Assembly (NCBI GenBank): GCA_016946835.1 | Contig: JACVTC010000007.1 | Coordinates: forward strand, 466,001 to 530,000 | Reading direction: 5' to 3' | DNA from: Neocallimastix lanati (nom. inval.) | Taxonomy: Eukaryota > Neocallimastigomycota > Neocallimastigomycetes > Neocallimastigales > Neocallimastigaceae | Length of the DNA: 64,000 bases | In this document: piece after piece, positions 62,025 to 64,000 of the stretch | How the letters are laid out: each line of letters begins with the position of its first letter | How positions within the stretch are numbered: the first letter of the stretch is position 1 | Made by a program: the position numbers and the translations under genes | The notes under the pieces: model-generated | Databases searched by the model: none | What the model was told of the DNA's origin: nothing | What the model saw: only the letters and a program-made list of their open reading frames with translations

Positions 62025-62064
<40 letters not shown>

Positions 62065-63195
62065 CTACAAAAACAACTACAACAACTACAACAACAACTA
62101 CAACAACAACTACAACAGCAACTACAACAACAACTACAACAACAACTACAAAAACAACAACAACAACAACTACAACAACAACTACAAAAACAACAACAAC
62201 TACAAAAACAACAACAACTACAAAAACAACAACTACAAAAACAACAACAACCACAACAACAACAACAACAACAACCACAACAACCACAACAACAACCACA
62301 ACAACAACAACCACAGCAACAACAACCACAGCAACAACAACCACAGCAACAACAACCACAGCAACAACAACCACAGCAACAACAACCACAGCAACAACAA
62401 CAACCACAACAACAACAATTAAATAAGTTACCTCAACAAAAGCAACAAATGCATATACAGCAATTGCAACCAAAAACAAAGTCTATCCAATTTCATAATC
62501 AGAATCAAAATCAAATGAAAACAACAACTGTTAGTACTTCTACTATAATACCTAGAAAAAGGACTTTTGATAGTTTTTCAAATACATCTTATGGATATGT
62601 TGTACCAACTTCATTAGTTTCAATGTTCGAACGAATGGAAAAAGATTTTGAGAAAGAAAATGAAAATTCCAAACAAAATCCTAAAAATGATAAAATTAAA
62701 AAGTTAAAACAATTGGATAAAAATGAGCCCTACATGATTCTTAATAAATCTATGCCATTTCATTCTCCTCTTGTGGGACTTGAAATGAATCCCTTTATCT
62801 TCAATAAAAAATATATAAAACATTTTAGAACTTCTTATGAAGATTCAAAAATTCATTGTATCAATTCTTACGATAATCGATATATTATTATAGATTTCTC
62901 TAATATTAATGATATCATGAATCTTGTTCAAACTATTGCCTGTGAATTTAATAAACATTGGTCATGGGAAATTAAAACAATGAACAAAAGTTACTTTATA
63001 GAAAAAGTTTATTCTTTCCTCAATAAACAAAATGAAATCGCAAAATTAATTATTAACAAAAATAAGAGCGACAATAATACTAATTTAATTTCAGATGTCA
63101 AATTGAATTCTAAATTATCTTCCTACTCCTCCTCTAAATCAAACTCAGAAGTTTCAAATAATTTAAATAGGGATACAAACATAAAAGATAATTTA

Positions 63196-63245
<50 letters not shown>

Positions 63246-64000
63246 GGAAACAGAAACAAATATAGACAGAAATACAAATGTAAATATAAATACAAATACA
63301 AAATCAAAAACTAATATAAATAAAAGTATAAATACCGAATCCAATACTAATACAAAAACAAGTACAAATACAAATATAAATATGGATATTGATATAGATT
63401 CTAATATAAGTTCAAATACAAATATAAATATGGATATTGATATAGATTCTGATATAAGTACAAATAGAAATAAAAATTTAAATAATAATAATAATTATTA
63501 TAATAATTATAATAATATAAGAATTATAAATACTAATTTTATACCTACTACTAATCCTAAAACTACTACTACAAATACTGAAACTACAAAGAATGCGAAA
63601 AATAATATTGCTAACATTGAAAGTGGAATAAATTCAAAATTAAATAATAATACTAAAACGACCGATGGATATACGATAGCAACGAGTGATGATGATAATA
63701 ATAAACAAGAAAATAATGAAAATAGTGATACGAAAAATAACCAAATGAATAAATATGATACTAAAGAAAAAAATAAAAAAATGGATGTTATAAATAATAA
63801 TAATAATAAAGAAAAGGAAAAAGAAAAAGAAATAAAAAATGATAATGATACTAAGGAAAAAGATAATAAAAATAATAAAAATAATGATGAAAATAAAAAT
63901 AATAAAGAAAATTCAATTAATAAGAAAGATGAAGAAAAAAAAGATAATAATAAAGATAAAGAAAATAATATTAGGAAAAATAATAAACATATTTTAGAAT
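59239..64000 (+). CDS. Large Gln-rich protein of unknown family (3' end outside window)
   Basis: Exons 59239-59570, 59809-59853, 59965-60245, 60351-60484 and 60604 to beyond 64000 give at least 1396 residues with no stop before the window edge. The N-terminal 265 residues are ordinary protein sequence with a Cys cluster (CQSQCHCPLCPFSR) that could bind zinc. Residues about 265-560 are Asn/Ser/Thr/Gln rich. About 563-873 is nearly pure Gln with regularly placed Leu and Lys (LQKQQQ-type units), followed by PQQQQ repeats. A globular block comes at about 900-1080 (KRTFDSFSNTSYGYVV, NPFIFNKKYIKHFRTSYEDS). The rest is Asn/Lys/Asp low complexity. I do not recognise the family. Composition suggests a nuclear regulator, which is only inference. 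Confidence 0.75.
61520..62425 (+). repeat. Coding CAA-rich repeat (poly-Gln/Leu/Lys)
   Basis: About 900 bp of CAA codons interspersed with CTA, AAA and CAG, then CCA. It is translated in the frame of the surrounding exon and is a coding repeat. The minus-strand Val-rich frame over it is a shadow. Confidence 0.85.

Noticed and set aside
61478-62479. Long Val-rich open frame on the minus strand
   Set aside because: It is the complement of the CAA-rich coding repeat of the plus-strand Gln-rich gene, whose frame is open on both sides.

Overview
The window is a very AT-rich, intron-rich eukaryotic segment, with intergenic and intron DNA close to pure A/T and long AAT/TTA, AAAT and poly(A) runs. 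Asn-, Ser- and Gln-rich low-complexity proteins, short GTAAAT-type introns ending in T-rich AG acceptors, chromodomain Ty3/gypsy elements and the gene set fit an anaerobic gut fungus (Neocallimastigomycota, for example a Piromyces, Neocallimastix or Anaeromyces relative). This is inference from style and content. A dictyostelid is the main alternative and is less likely because most genes carry three or more introns.

Layout. 1-9475 is a retroelement cluster. It holds a chromovirus-like element with two apparently identical LTR copies (387-1016 and 5690-6332) whose single ORF (gag, protease, end of integrase, chromodomain) has lost reverse transcriptase and RNase H by an in-frame deletion. Next comes a 5'-truncated chromodomain integrase (6334-7635) with its own LTR-like tail, then a decayed protease-like ORF with an Asn-rich extension. 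The heads of both LTR types carry tRNA-like A and B boxes.

From 12.7 kb on there are nine cellular genes, rebuilt here exon by exon with reading phase checked at every junction. They are: a secreted-ectodomain/TM/SH3 protein (12729-14621, -); an LCB3-type long-chain-base-1-phosphate phosphatase (20799-23998, -); a DPH4/JJJ3 J-protein for diphthamide synthesis (24804-25942, +); a 1586-residue SH3-DH-PH-PX Rho-GEF (27161-34614, -); FRG1 (37026-38886, -); an intronless two-domain CBM21-like protein (42647-43381, +); a membrane-anchored SET-domain protein (46775-48414, +); SRP68 (50648-54212, +); and shugoshin (55182-58377, -). A tenth gene, a Gln-rich protein of unknown family, starts at 59239 and runs off the right edge.

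The genes do not form one pathway. LCB3/DPH4 and shugoshin/Gln-rich protein are divergent pairs with 0.8-0.9 kb between start codons. DPH4/Rho-GEF and SRP68/shugoshin are convergent. The most unusual items are the RT-less but ORF-intact retroelement, the Pol III-like boxes in its LTRs, the SH3-DH-PH-PX fusion (Cdc24-like and Bem1-like modules in one chain), the TM-anchored SET protein, and the strand bias of microsatellites inside introns.
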